18,942 nt of DNA from Candidatus Izemoplasmatales bacterium (GTDB lineage Bacteria; Bacillota_I; Bacilli_A; Izemoplasmatales; Hujiaoplasmataceae): NCBI GenBank assembly GCA_028707415.1, contig JAQWBC010000004.1, positions 1-18,942 of the forward strand, given 5' to 3'. Below are positions 7,915 through 14,692 of this stretch, one piece after another. The position numbers and the translations under genes were made by a program. The notes under the pieces are model-generated. The model was given only the letters and a program-made list of their open reading frames with translations. It was not told the origin of the DNA and made no database searches. Each line of letters starts with the position of its first letter. Within the stretch, counting starts at the first letter, position 1.

Positions 7915-9711
7915 ATGACTGATAACAAAAAACTAATTTCATGGGTTAATGAGATCCAAACTTTATGTCAACCAGACAATATTCATTGGTGTGACGGCAG
8001 TGATCTCGAATACAAATCTATTTTAGCTTCCGCCGTAAAGAAAGGTGTTTGTATCCCTTTAAACCCCGATAAACGCCCGGGATGTTTCTTATTTCGAAGC
8101 CACCCATCTGATGTTGCCCGAGTTGAAAAAAGGACCTTCATCTCTTCGATTGACAAAAACGATGCCGGCCCCACAAACAATTGGATTAAACCCTCAGAAT
8201 TAAAGAAGACCATGACCGATTTATATTCCGGATGCATGCACGGCAGAACAATGTATGTTATCCCTTATTCAATGGGTCCTATTGGATCTCCGTTATCAAA
8301 AATCGGCATTGAGATTACCGATAGTCCCTATGTTGTTGTTAATATGTGCATCATGACAAGAGTTGGCACAAAAGTTCTTGATGTTCTTGGTGCAGATGGT
8401 GAATTTGTTCCTTGTCTCCATTCCGTAGGTTATCCTTTATTGCCAGGACAAATTGATCCTGATTGGCCATGCGCACCCATGGAAGAAAAATTTATCAGTC
8501 ATTTTACTGACGAGCGTTTGATTTGGTCTTATGGCTCAGGGTATGGTGGGAATGCTCTATTAGGAAAAAAATGTTTTGCCTTACGAATCGCTTCCGTCCA
8601 AGCAAGGGATGAGGGTTGGATGGCAGAACATATGCTGATATTAAAAATCACTTCTCCCGAAGGCGTTTCTAAATACATCACCGGTGCTTTCCCAAGTGCC
8701 TGTGGAAAAACCAATCTTGCAATGTTAGTTCCAACCATTCCTGGATGGAAAGTTGAAACCATTGGCGACGATATCGCCTGGATGAAATTTGGCAAAGATG
8801 GTCGTTTGTATGCCATTAATCCCGAAGCCGGTTTCTTTGGTGTCGCTCCTGGCACTTCATATCAATCGAATCCCAACGCAATGGCATGCATCGTAAAGAA
8901 TACTATCTTTACCAACGTCGCATTGACCGATGACGGCGATGTGTGGTGGGAAGGTATTGGATATGATGCCCCTGACCATTTAATCGATTGGAAGGGAAAT
9001 GATTGGTATAAAGGTACTTCAACCGAACCTGCCGCTCATCCCAATTCTCGTTTTACAACCCCTGCTTCTCAATGCCCGGTTATCTCTCCGGATTGGGTTG
9101 CAGAAAATGGGGTTCCGATTTCTGCCATCTTAATTGGAGGAAGACGTCCATCAACCATTCCTTTAGTAACTGAGAGTTTCTCATGGGAACACGGAGTTTT
9201 CCTCGGTTCAATAATGGGGTCAGAAATCACTGCCGCTACCATTTCTGATCAGATTGGTAAGGTCAGACGCGATCCTTTCGCAATGTTACCATTTATGGGT
9301 TACCATATTGGCGACTACTTCTCTCACTGGTTGGAAATAGGAACAAAAACATCCAAAGACAAGTTACCGAGAATTTATAATGTCAATTGGTTCCGTAAAA
9401 ACGCTGATGGTAAATTTATATGGCCTGGTTACGGAGAAAATAGCCGTGTTCTTAAATGGGTGTTTGAACGAATCGAGGGCAAAGCCGAAGCCGTTAAGAC
9501 ACCGATTGGGAATCTGCCCACCGTTGAAAGCCTCGATTTAGATGGTCTGAACGTTTCAAAAGCAGCCATTTCCGATATCTTGTCTGTCGATAAAGATAAG
9601 TGGATTAATGAAGCAAAAGACATTGGCAACTATTATCAAATATTTGAAGATAAACTGCCTAGTATACTAGCAAAAGAACTAGATAATCTTAAAAAGAGAT
9701 TGGAAGAATAG
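7915..9711 (+). CDS. pckG: Phosphoenolpyruvate carboxykinase (GTP)
   Basis: Interconverts oxaloacetate plus GTP with PEP, CO2 and GDP in the cytoplasm. The 598-residue length and motifs are those of the GTP class, not the ATP class usual in many Firmicutes: the P-loop GAFPSACGKTN at 257-267 with the hyper-reactive Cys263, the kinase-2/metal motif GDDIAWM at 284-290, and the guanine-pocket segment NWFRK...WPGYGENSRVL at about 491-513. The start is ATG at 7915, with AAAGGA at 7901-7906; an in-frame extension to 7837 is poly-hydrophobic, lies over the promoter and does not resemble the family. Single-gene unit ending at a bidirectional terminator. In a fermenter it may run toward oxaloacetate as well as toward PEP; the direction cannot be told from sequence. 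Confidence 0.97.
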   Translation: MTDNKKLISWVNEIQTLCQPDNIHWCDGSDLEYKSILASAVKKGVCIPLNPDKRPGCFLFRSHPSDVARVEKRTFISSIDKNDAGPTNNWIKPSELKKTMTDLYSGCMHGRTMYVIPYSMGPIGSPLSKIGIEITDSPYVVVNMCIMTRVGTKVLDVLGADGEFVPCLHSVGYPLLPGQIDPDWPCAPMEEKFISHFTDERLIWSYGSGYGGNALLGKKCFALRIASVQARDEGWMAEHMLILKITSPEGVSKYITGAFPSACGKTNLAMLVPTIPGWKVETIGDDIAWMKFGKDGRLYAINPEAGFFGVAPGTSYQSNPNAMACIVKNTIFTNVALTDDGDVWWEGIGYDAPDHLIDWKGNDWYKGTSTEPAAHPNSRFTTPASQCPVISPDWVAENGVPISAILIGGRRPSTIPLVTESFSWEHGVFLGSIMGSEITAATISDQIGKVRRDPFAMLPFMGYHIGDYFSHWLEIGTKTSKDKLPRIYNVNWFRKNADGKFIWPGYGENSRVLKWVFERIEGKAEAVKTPIGNLPTVESLDLDGLNVSKAAISDILSVDKDKWINEAKDIGNYYQIFEDKLPSILAKELDNLKKRLEE

Positions 9712-9717
9712 AAAAAT

Positions 9718-9751
9718 GGCGACGGATGATATCATCGGTCGCCTTCTTTTT
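9718..9751. terminator. Bidirectional terminator between pckG and the efflux operon
   Basis: GGCGACGGATGAT at 9718-9730 pairs with ATCATCGGTCGCC at 9731-9743 with a single mismatched pair. The plus side continues into TTCTTTTT (9744-9751) and the minus side into ATTTTTC. It sits in a 42-bp gap between convergent stop codons and can serve both genes. Confidence 0.85.
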
Positions 9752-9753
9752 AA

Positions 9754-9984
9754 CTACAACAAATATTTTTTAACTTCTTCGCAGGAAAGAACTCTTCCCA
9801 TCGTTTTTACTTGCCCATCAATAACAATGGCCGGTAATCTCATCACTCCATATGCCATAATTTTCTGAATGTTTTCTACTTTTTCAATGGTCGCCTCAAT
9901 GTTAAGCTCCTTAACGGCTTGGCTAACATTAGCTACCATCTTTTTGCAGTTCGGGCACCCTGTTCCTAAAACCTTGATAATCAT
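9754..9984 (-). CDS. Small thioredoxin-like CxxC protein
   Basis: A 76-residue thioredoxin-fold protein of the small redox-active disulfide type (TIGR00412-like). The fold is visible as strand MIIKVLG, the active-site loop GTGCPNCKK with Cys10 and Cys13, a helix, the segment IEATIEKVENIQKIMAYGVMRLPAIVIDG with the cis-proline at Pro51, and a C-terminal helix. A third Cys (Cys68) lies near the end. The start is ATG at 9984 with a strong AAGGAGG at 9994-10000. The same frame stays open upstream to 10254, but that part overlaps the ferredoxin gene and is an out-of-frame shadow. Its start lies 1 nt from the ferredoxin stop, so it is the last gene of the ArsR-permease-ferredoxin operon. Likely a redox or metal partner of the permease; inference from repeated co-occurrence of such genes. 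Confidence 0.88.
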   Translation of the reverse strand: MIIKVLGTGCPNCKKMVANVSQAVKELNIEATIEKVENIQKIMAYGVMRLPAIVIDGQVKTMGRVLSCEEVKKYLL

Positions 9985-9985
9985 C

Positions 9986-10387
9986 TTATTTTTCCTCCTT
10001 GCAACTGCAATCGTTATTATTTTCACAGCCACAATTTTCTTCACGGCACTCGCATTCAGTGTTTTCATGGCAACCGCATTCTTGCTTCGGCTGGCAGTCA
10101 CAATCACCATCGCACCGACACTCTTCTTCTTCATCTTCTTTACAATTACTACTTGATTCACCATTGCATCCGCATTCAGTAGTTTTTCCAACGTCACCGG
10201 CATATTCAATCGATTGAGTTGGACAACGATTTGCACATTTTCGACAATTCTCAATACAGCCCAGTGGATTTATGACCTTCGGCAGCGTTTGATTTTTGTC
10301 ATAGACATGATGCGGACACATATTGATGCATTTACCACACTCGATACATGTTTCATAATTAATTACCGGATACCATTTTTGGGACAT
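9986..10387 (-). CDS. Two-cluster ferredoxin with a metallothionein-like Cys-rich tail
   Basis: A 133-residue protein in two parts. Residues 1-65 are a bacterial 2x[4Fe-4S] ferredoxin domain: Cys14, 17, 20, 24 followed by Pro, and Cys44, 48, 51, 55 followed by Pro; the second set has an unusual CxxxCxxCxxxC spacing. Residues 66-133 are acidic and cysteine-rich, with 15 more Cys (72, 74, 82, 90, 92, 96, 98, 104, 106, 112, 114, 119, 121, 127, 129), including seven CxC pairs about 6-8 residues apart after the first. No hydrophobic core is possible there, so it should be disordered until it binds metal. The start ATG at 10387 has AAGGAG at 10395-10400. It lies between the permease (32-nt gap) and the thioredoxin-like gene (1 nt). 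Electron donor plus metal buffer or chaperone for the efflux system is my inference. Confidence 0.9.
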   Translation of the reverse strand: MSQKWYPVINYETCIECGKCINMCPHHVYDKNQTLPKVINPLGCIENCRKCANRCPTQSIEYAGDVGKTTECGCNGESSSNCKEDEEEECRCDGDCDCQPKQECGCHENTECECREENCGCENNNDCSCKEEK

Positions 10388-10419
10388 TTTTAATCTCCTT
10401 TTTTTGTATTTATGATTTT

Positions 10420-11442
10420 TTAGTTGATAAACAAATATTCTAACCCATTAAAAGCGTAACCAATGATTATAATCCCAATCATCACGATTCCGATGAAGGC
10501 TATCAAAAGTTTCCATTTAACAACTTTCTTTAACATGATGAGTGATGGAAGTGAAAGTGTCGTTACCGACATCATAAAAGCGAGGATTGTTCCCAGGCCG
10601 GCGCCTTTAGCGTATAATGCCTCGGCAACAGGGATAGTACCAAAGATATCTGCATAAATCGGAGCCCCGATAATGGTCGCATAAATGACAGAAAGCGGGT
10701 TATTTGATCCTAAAGCTGAGACAATCCACGCTTCAGGAATGAGATTATGAATCACTGCTCCGATGATAACACCGATTACAATATATAACACCACTTTTTT
10801 ATATGTGGATAGCATTTGATCCTTAGAATAGATTAAACGGTCTTTAAACGTCAATTTTTGACTTTCGATAATGATATCGATGCCTTCGGTCACAAACGGT
10901 TCGATATGTTTACCCAATCCCGTTTTTTCAATGATTGTTCCCCCAATGATTGCTAAGATCAATCCGACCGCAACATAGGTTAAAGCAACGCCATATCCGA
11001 ATATTGATGTTAATAAAGCTAACGCCCCCAAATCAACGAGCGGACTGGAAATTAAAAATGAAAACGTAACTCCTGTTGATAAACCCGCCCGAGAAAAACC
11101 GATGAATATCGGAATCGATGAGCAACTGCAGAATGGTGTTACCGTTCCTAAAAGCGCTCCTAGGGCGTTAGCCCCGATTCCATGATAACGGGAAAGGATT
11201 TTTTTTGTTCGTTCCGGCGGGAAGAAACTTTGAATATAGGATATGATAAAAATCAAGAAGCATAACAACAAACCGATTTTAATGAAATCATAAAAGAAAT
11301 ACTGAATGATTTCTCCCCAGGTGCTGTTAGCAAATGTTTCTCCGAATATCCACTGAATCAAATTGCCAATCAGTTCGTTGAGCCATTTCATTCCCAAAAT
11401 CTGGTAAACAATAAAATCGCCGATTTCTTTAAGGATTGTCAA
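10420..11442 (-). CDS. UPF0718/ArsP-like (DUF318) efflux permease
   Basis: Membrane permease of pfam03773, the family of the organoarsenical exporter ArsP and the SO_0444 metal exporters. The hallmark TPFCSCSSIPIFIGF, with its vicinal cysteines, is present (residues about 102-116 from the start chosen here), followed by the SFLISSPLVD helix end; about eight membrane helices are visible. The start is uncertain. The frame opens at a TTG at 11481 inside arsR. I prefer TTG at 11442, which lies 1 nt after the arsR stop (TAA-A-TTG) and follows an AAGGGG about 13 nt upstream, giving 340 residues and translational coupling. ATG at 11391 would also be possible. Substrate (arsenical or soft metal) is inferred from the Cys motif and the ArsR neighbour. 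Confidence 0.88.
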   Translation of the reverse strand: MTILKEIGDFIVYQILGMKWLNELIGNLIQWIFGETFANSTWGEIIQYFFYDFIKIGLLLCFLIFIISYIQSFFPPERTKKILSRYHGIGANALGALLGTVTPFCSCSSIPIFIGFSRAGLSTGVTFSFLISSPLVDLGALALLTSIFGYGVALTYVAVGLILAIIGGTIIEKTGLGKHIEPFVTEGIDIIIESQKLTFKDRLIYSKDQMLSTYKKVVLYIVIGVIIGAVIHNLIPEAWIVSALGSNNPLSVIYATIIGAPIYADIFGTIPVAEALYAKGAGLGTILAFMMSVTTLSLPSLIMLKKVVKWKLLIAFIGIVMIGIIIIGYAFNGLEYLFIN

Positions 11443-11443
11443 T

Positions 11444-11746
11444 TTATCTACACGTCCCCTTATCACAAACAATGTTATCAATCTTGGTGAAATTAAAAAT
11501 TAATTTCATTTGATCAAACATTTGGGAGTTAATTTGATAATGAACCCATTTGCCTACCTTTTCAGCAGTAACTAGCCCTGAATCACATAAGATTCGCATG
11601 TGATGAGATAATGTGGGCTGAGAGATCTTCAGTTGTTTCAAAAGTTGACATGCGCAAAGTTTTTCAGTTGTTAACATCTTGATTACCTGAACCCTTGTTT
11701 CATCAGATAAAACTTTGAAGATGTCGCTTAATTCTTTGTTGGTCAT
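11444..11746 (-). CDS. ArsR/SmtB-family metal(loid)-responsive repressor
   Basis: A 100-residue winged-helix repressor, first gene of the operon it should control. The recognition helix region is ISQPTLSHHMRILCDSGLV (41-59). At the alpha-3 sensing position it has LCACQLL: Cys31 and Cys33 match the first two ligands of the E. coli ArsR-type ELCVCDLC site, but the third is Leu. Other cysteines are Cys54, Cys94 and Cys99, the last two in a C-terminal CDKGTC. So the site may be completed from the C-terminus or may suit another soft metal. The start ATG at 11746 has GAGGGGG at 11754-11760. The stop is followed within 1 nt by the likely TTG start of the permease. Confidence 0.93.
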   Translation of the reverse strand: MTNKELSDIFKVLSDETRVQVIKMLTTEKLCACQLLKQLKISQPTLSHHMRILCDSGLVTAEKVGKWVHYQINSQMFDQMKLIFNFTKIDNIVCDKGTCR

Positions 11747-11759
11747 AAAAAAACCCCCT

Positions 11760-11778
11760 CATATAGACGGTTATCAAT
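11760..11778 (-). promoter_or_regulatory. ArsR-type operator 2
   Basis: Minus-strand ATTGATAACCGTCTATATG, direct repeat of operator 1 offset by 34 bp (a little over three helical turns). It lies over the predicted start of transcription and just before the arsR ribosome binding site. Confidence 0.6.
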
Positions 11779-11782
11779 ATGT

Positions 11783-11811
11783 ATTATATCTAACATATCG
11801 ACAGTTGTCAA
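11783..11811 (-). promoter_or_regulatory. Consensus promoter of the arsR-permease operon
   Basis: Minus strand: perfect -35 TTGACA at 11806-11811, 17-bp spacer, perfect -10 TATAAT at 11783-11788. Such a strong promoter needs repression, in keeping with the two overlapping operator-like repeats. The start would be near 11776. Confidence 0.85.
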
Positions 11812-11812
11812 T
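11794..11812 (-). promoter_or_regulatory. ArsR-type operator 1
   Basis: Minus-strand ATTGACAACTGTCGATATG, with a GACAnnTGTC-type dyad at its core. It covers the -35 box and part of the spacer. It repeats with 16 of 19 matches at 11760-11778. Confidence 0.65.
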
Positions 11813-11880
11813 CTATATTTTGGGCGTTTTTATATCCGTATCCTTTTGTCACGTTTTTCGAATTGACCAACTCGATAACG

Positions 11881-12480
11881 TTATTTAACCATCTTAATCA
11901 ACTCATTGATGTAGTTCTTCCGAAATTCATCATTTTTGAGACCAGGGATTTGCTGTTCCGATTGCGACTCCGTTAGAATTTGAATGACTAAGGGAATACA
12001 GAAACAAGAAAACAAAAGCACATAACGAGCGTAAAGTGCTTGTTCATCTTGAAGACCACTTGATTCACGTAATTTTTTAAACACCATATCCTTGAATTCA
12101 CCCTTTTTAAAAAAAGCTTCAATGAACAATTTAGAAGCTAAGTCTCGGTTTTCAACATTCATAAACAAGTATCCAAACAATCCAACATTTTCCAAAGCAT
12201 ATCCATATATCATGTTAATCATAATTTCAAGTGATTCTTCAATCGGAGTGTTTAACGGAATACGTTCTAACCGATCGATGATTGCATGTGTAATTTCATT
12301 AATGATTTGATCGAGGACTAGGGACAACAAATAATCCTTCGAACCAAAATAGTAATTAACCGCTGCAATATTCACATAGCATGCATCCGCAATATCCCTA
12401 ATCGTGATTGATGATTTATGCGACATCAATTCTCTGGTAGTCTCGATAATTGCCTTTTTGATGGCTTCGTTTTTAACCAA
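11881..12480 (-). CDS. TetR/AcrR-family transcriptional regulator
   Basis: A one-domain-pair repressor divergent from the MMPL exporter it probably controls. The N-terminal helix-turn-helix is clear: SITIRDIADACYVNIAAVNYYFGSKDYLL is the classic TetR recognition segment (about residues 23-51 from this start). The remaining helices form the variable ligand and dimer domain, with no homolog I can name. The frame is open to an ATG at 12522, but I place the start at TTG 12480: GGGAGG at 12488-12493 is 7 nt upstream, and the extra N-terminal residues (MFQTNFQILLGGII) are not TetR-like and would overlap the inverted repeat at 12513-12531. This gives 199 residues, a normal TetR length. Confidence 0.88.
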   Translation of the reverse strand: MVKNEAIKKAIIETTRELMSHKSSITIRDIADACYVNIAAVNYYFGSKDYLLSLVLDQIINEITHAIIDRLERIPLNTPIEESLEIMINMIYGYALENVGLFGYLFMNVENRDLASKLFIEAFFKKGEFKDMVFKKLRESSGLQDEQALYARYVLLFSCFCIPLVIQILTESQSEQQIPGLKNDEFRKNYINELIKMVK

Positions 12481-12512
12481 AATAATACCTCCCAACAATA
12501 TTTGAAAATTTG

Positions 12513-12531
12513 TTTGAAACAACGGTTCAAA
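12513..12531. promoter_or_regulatory. Inverted repeat, candidate TetR operator 1
   Basis: TTTGAA at 12513-12518 and TTCAAA at 12526-12531 are perfect inverted arms 7 bp apart, lying between the tetR start and the -35 of the MMPL promoter. Confidence 0.4.
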
Positions 12532-12542
12532 TGTTGTTTACA

Positions 12543-12571
12543 TTGATATAATATCATATATTTTCTATAAT
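12543..12571 (+). promoter_or_regulatory. Promoter of the MMPL-lipoprotein operon
   Basis: -35 TTGATA at 12543-12548, 17-bp spacer, perfect -10 TATAAT at 12566-12571. Transcription would start near 12578, about 48 nt before the ATG at 12626. Confidence 0.7.
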
Positions 12572-12591
12572 ATAAATGACTATTTAAAACG

Positions 12592-12601
12592 TTCATTTGA
12601 A
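12592..12601. promoter_or_regulatory. Inverted repeat, candidate TetR operator 2
   Basis: TTCATTTGAA is a dyad of TTCA and TGAA with a 2-bp centre, sharing TTTGAA half-sites with the repeat at 12513-12531. It lies just after the predicted start of transcription, where a bound repressor would block elongation. Confidence 0.35.
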
Positions 12602-12625
12602 ATAACTGTTTTTTTCGGAGGCATC

Positions 12626-14692
12626 ATGGAAAAAATCCTTAGTGGAAAAGGTAAATGGCTAGTTATTGTTTTATTTCTATTGCTTACAATCGCTGCCGGC
12701 GTTTCAATTTTTTTTGTTCACATCAATTACGACCTCACCAAATATCTTCCCAAAAACTCGCAAACTGCCATTGGAGTAGATTTAATGGAAGATGCTTTTG
12801 GTGACTCGACATCCATACAGGTCATGGTTAGCAATGTGATTCCCACCGACGGCAACAATATTGTTAGTCAACTTAGAGAATTAGATGGCGTCGAAAGCGT
12901 TGTCTGGCTTGGCGATGTAGTAAATCCAGCAACCCCCATTGAAACCATTGACGAAGCAATATTAGAACGTTTTTATGTTGATGAATCGCTTCTGTTTATT
13001 GTGACAATCGCTTGTGGCGCATATGATTCCGAAGCCGATTCAATAATAACAACGATTCGTAACACCCTTGAAGGTTACGAATATGCGATACGCGGTGAAG
13101 TTCTAAACAATATTGAAGCGACTAAAATTGCCTCCCGTGAGATTATTAAAGTCATGATAATCATCATTCCATTGTGCATCATTGTTTTAATTCTAACAAG
13201 TAAGTCTTGGTTCGAACCAGTATTGATATTAGGTAATTTAGCAGTAGCTGTTGTCTTTAATATGGGTTCTAATGCCATTCTCGGTAGCGTATCATACATT
13301 ACTATGACCATGACGATGGCTCTTCAATTGGCATTGTCAATGGATTATTCATTGTTCTTATTACATAGATATCAAGAAGAACGAGATCGCGGCGTCGATA
13401 TCATTCCCGCAATCGTTTCTGCTACGAAAAAAACTTTTACTTCCATTACTGGATCGGCACTCACAACAATTGCCGGCTTCTTAGCTTTATGCTTGATGCA
13501 GTATTCCATCGGTACCGATCTTGGAATCGTTTTATCTAAAGGGGTTTTTTGCAGCTATCTAACTTCAATATTTTTATTACCGATTCTTCTCTATTTTTCC
13601 GCTTCGATATTACAAAAAACTAAACATCGTCCCCTATTTCATAGAAACAAACCCCCAAAAACAAAAGCCTACCGGGCTCGATATATCTTCGCAGTTATAT
13701 TTATTGTATTAGCTGTGGGAAGCTATTATCTGCAAAACCAGAATTCCTTCATATACGGAAATTCGTCGGCTCAAGATCCCAATAGCGTTGTTACAAGGGA
13801 CAACGAAACAATAACCGCTCATTTTGGTTCATTCAATCCCGTTGTTGTCCTTGTAAAAAACACTAGTGTGTCAGAAGAAGCAGCTTTTGTGGATAGTATC
13901 TCGGCCTCTGATTACATAGTTTCTATTGATGCATTATCATCTGTTGTTGATAATTCAATTCCTCGAGAAATGTTGCCCGAATCACTTGTCTCTGTTTATG
14001 TTAGTGGTGAGTATACTCGGCTCATTGTTTATCTAGCATCAGATGAAGAAAATGATGAAATGTATGCCGCATCGGAATTTCTTCATATTCAAGCAAGCAA
14101 CGCTTTTACGACATATTATTTGGTCGGCTTTGCCCCAGCAACCGCTGAAATTCGTTCAACTGTGCTTGATGATTCAGCTCTAGTTCTATGGGTTACCTTT
14201 TTAGCCATTGTTTTTGTTGTTCTTTTACTCTTTCGTTCTTTATCGATTCCCGTCATACTGACCGTTATTATACAAGCGGCGGTTTGGGTTAATTTCGCAA
14301 TCGGACTTATTGAAGGACGACCAATGCTATTTATCGGCTATCTGATTGTATCCGCCTTGCAAATGGGAGGTACAGTTGATTATGGAATTCTTCTCTCGAC
14401 AAGGTACCTTGAATATCGAAAAGCCGAAACTCCGGAGATGGCAATGCAGATGGCAACAAACAAATCAACGCTTTCAATTTTAACATCATCGCTGGTTCTC
14501 GCTTTCGCCGGTTTCACCGAAGGAATCGTTTCATCGATCCCCGCTGTGAGCGCGATAGGAAACCTCATTGGTCGAGGAGCAATTCTTTCCGCACTTGTCA
14601 CATTAGTTTTTTTACCTTATATTATTTTAGTGTTTGACAAAATCATCCAAAAAACCACTCTTCATTCGAAACGAGGCGTAATAACAAAATGA
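12626..14692 (+). CDS. MMPL/RND-family transporter
   Basis: A 688-residue proton-driven exporter of the MMPL branch of the RND superfamily. It is a tandem of two 6-TM halves: TM1 at about 12-31, extracellular loop 32-172, TM2-6 at about 173-330, then TM7 at about 353-370, extracellular loop 371-515, and TM8-12 at about 517-672. Both halves keep the Asp-Tyr pair of the MmpL3-type proton relay: Asp240-Tyr241 in SMDYSLFLLHRYQEE and Asp585-Tyr586 in TVDYGILLSTRY. So the pump looks active. Its extracellular domains are short, without the coiled-coil insert seen in many Gram-positive relatives; that part seems to be encoded by the next gene. The start ATG at 12626 has GGAGG at 12617-12621. The stop TGA overlaps the next start (ATGA). 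Substrate unknown; lipids, drugs or bile-like compounds are typical. Confidence 0.93.
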   Translation: MEKILSGKGKWLVIVLFLLLTIAAGVSIFFVHINYDLTKYLPKNSQTAIGVDLMEDAFGDSTSIQVMVSNVIPTDGNNIVSQLRELDGVESVVWLGDVVNPATPIETIDEAILERFYVDESLLFIVTIACGAYDSEADSIITTIRNTLEGYEYAIRGEVLNNIEATKIASREIIKVMIIIIPLCIIVLILTSKSWFEPVLILGNLAVAVVFNMGSNAILGSVSYITMTMTMALQLALSMDYSLFLLHRYQEERDRGVDIIPAIVSATKKTFTSITGSALTTIAGFLALCLMQYSIGTDLGIVLSKGVFCSYLTSIFLLPILLYFSASILQKTKHRPLFHRNKPPKTKAYRARYIFAVIFIVLAVGSYYLQNQNSFIYGNSSAQDPNSVVTRDNETITAHFGSFNPVVVLVKNTSVSEEAAFVDSISASDYIVSIDALSSVVDNSIPREMLPESLVSVYVSGEYTRLIVYLASDEENDEMYAASEFLHIQASNAFTTYYLVGFAPATAEIRSTVLDDSALVLWVTFLAIVFVVLLLFRSLSIPVILTVIIQAAVWVNFAIGLIEGRPMLFIGYLIVSALQMGGTVDYGILLSTRYLEYRKAETPEMAMQMATNKSTLSILTSSLVLAFAGFTEGIVSSIPAVSAIGNLIGRGAILSALVTLVFLPYIILVFDKIIQKTTLHSKRGVITK

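Noticed and set aside
9869..10217. Plus-strand frames opposite the ferredoxin
   Set aside because: Mirror images of the repetitive Cys-codon tail; low complexity, no ribosome binding site, and the minus-strand product has a clear family.
9985..10254. In-frame upstream extension of the thioredoxin-like gene to 166 residues
   Set aside because: It overlaps the ferredoxin gene in another frame, reads as Val/Lys/Ala-rich nonsense, and the ATG at 9984 has a strong ribosome binding site.
11814..11880. Possible terminator after tetR
   Set aside because: The CGA-TTG/CAA-TCG pairing on the minus strand is short and imperfect and is followed by A rather than T.
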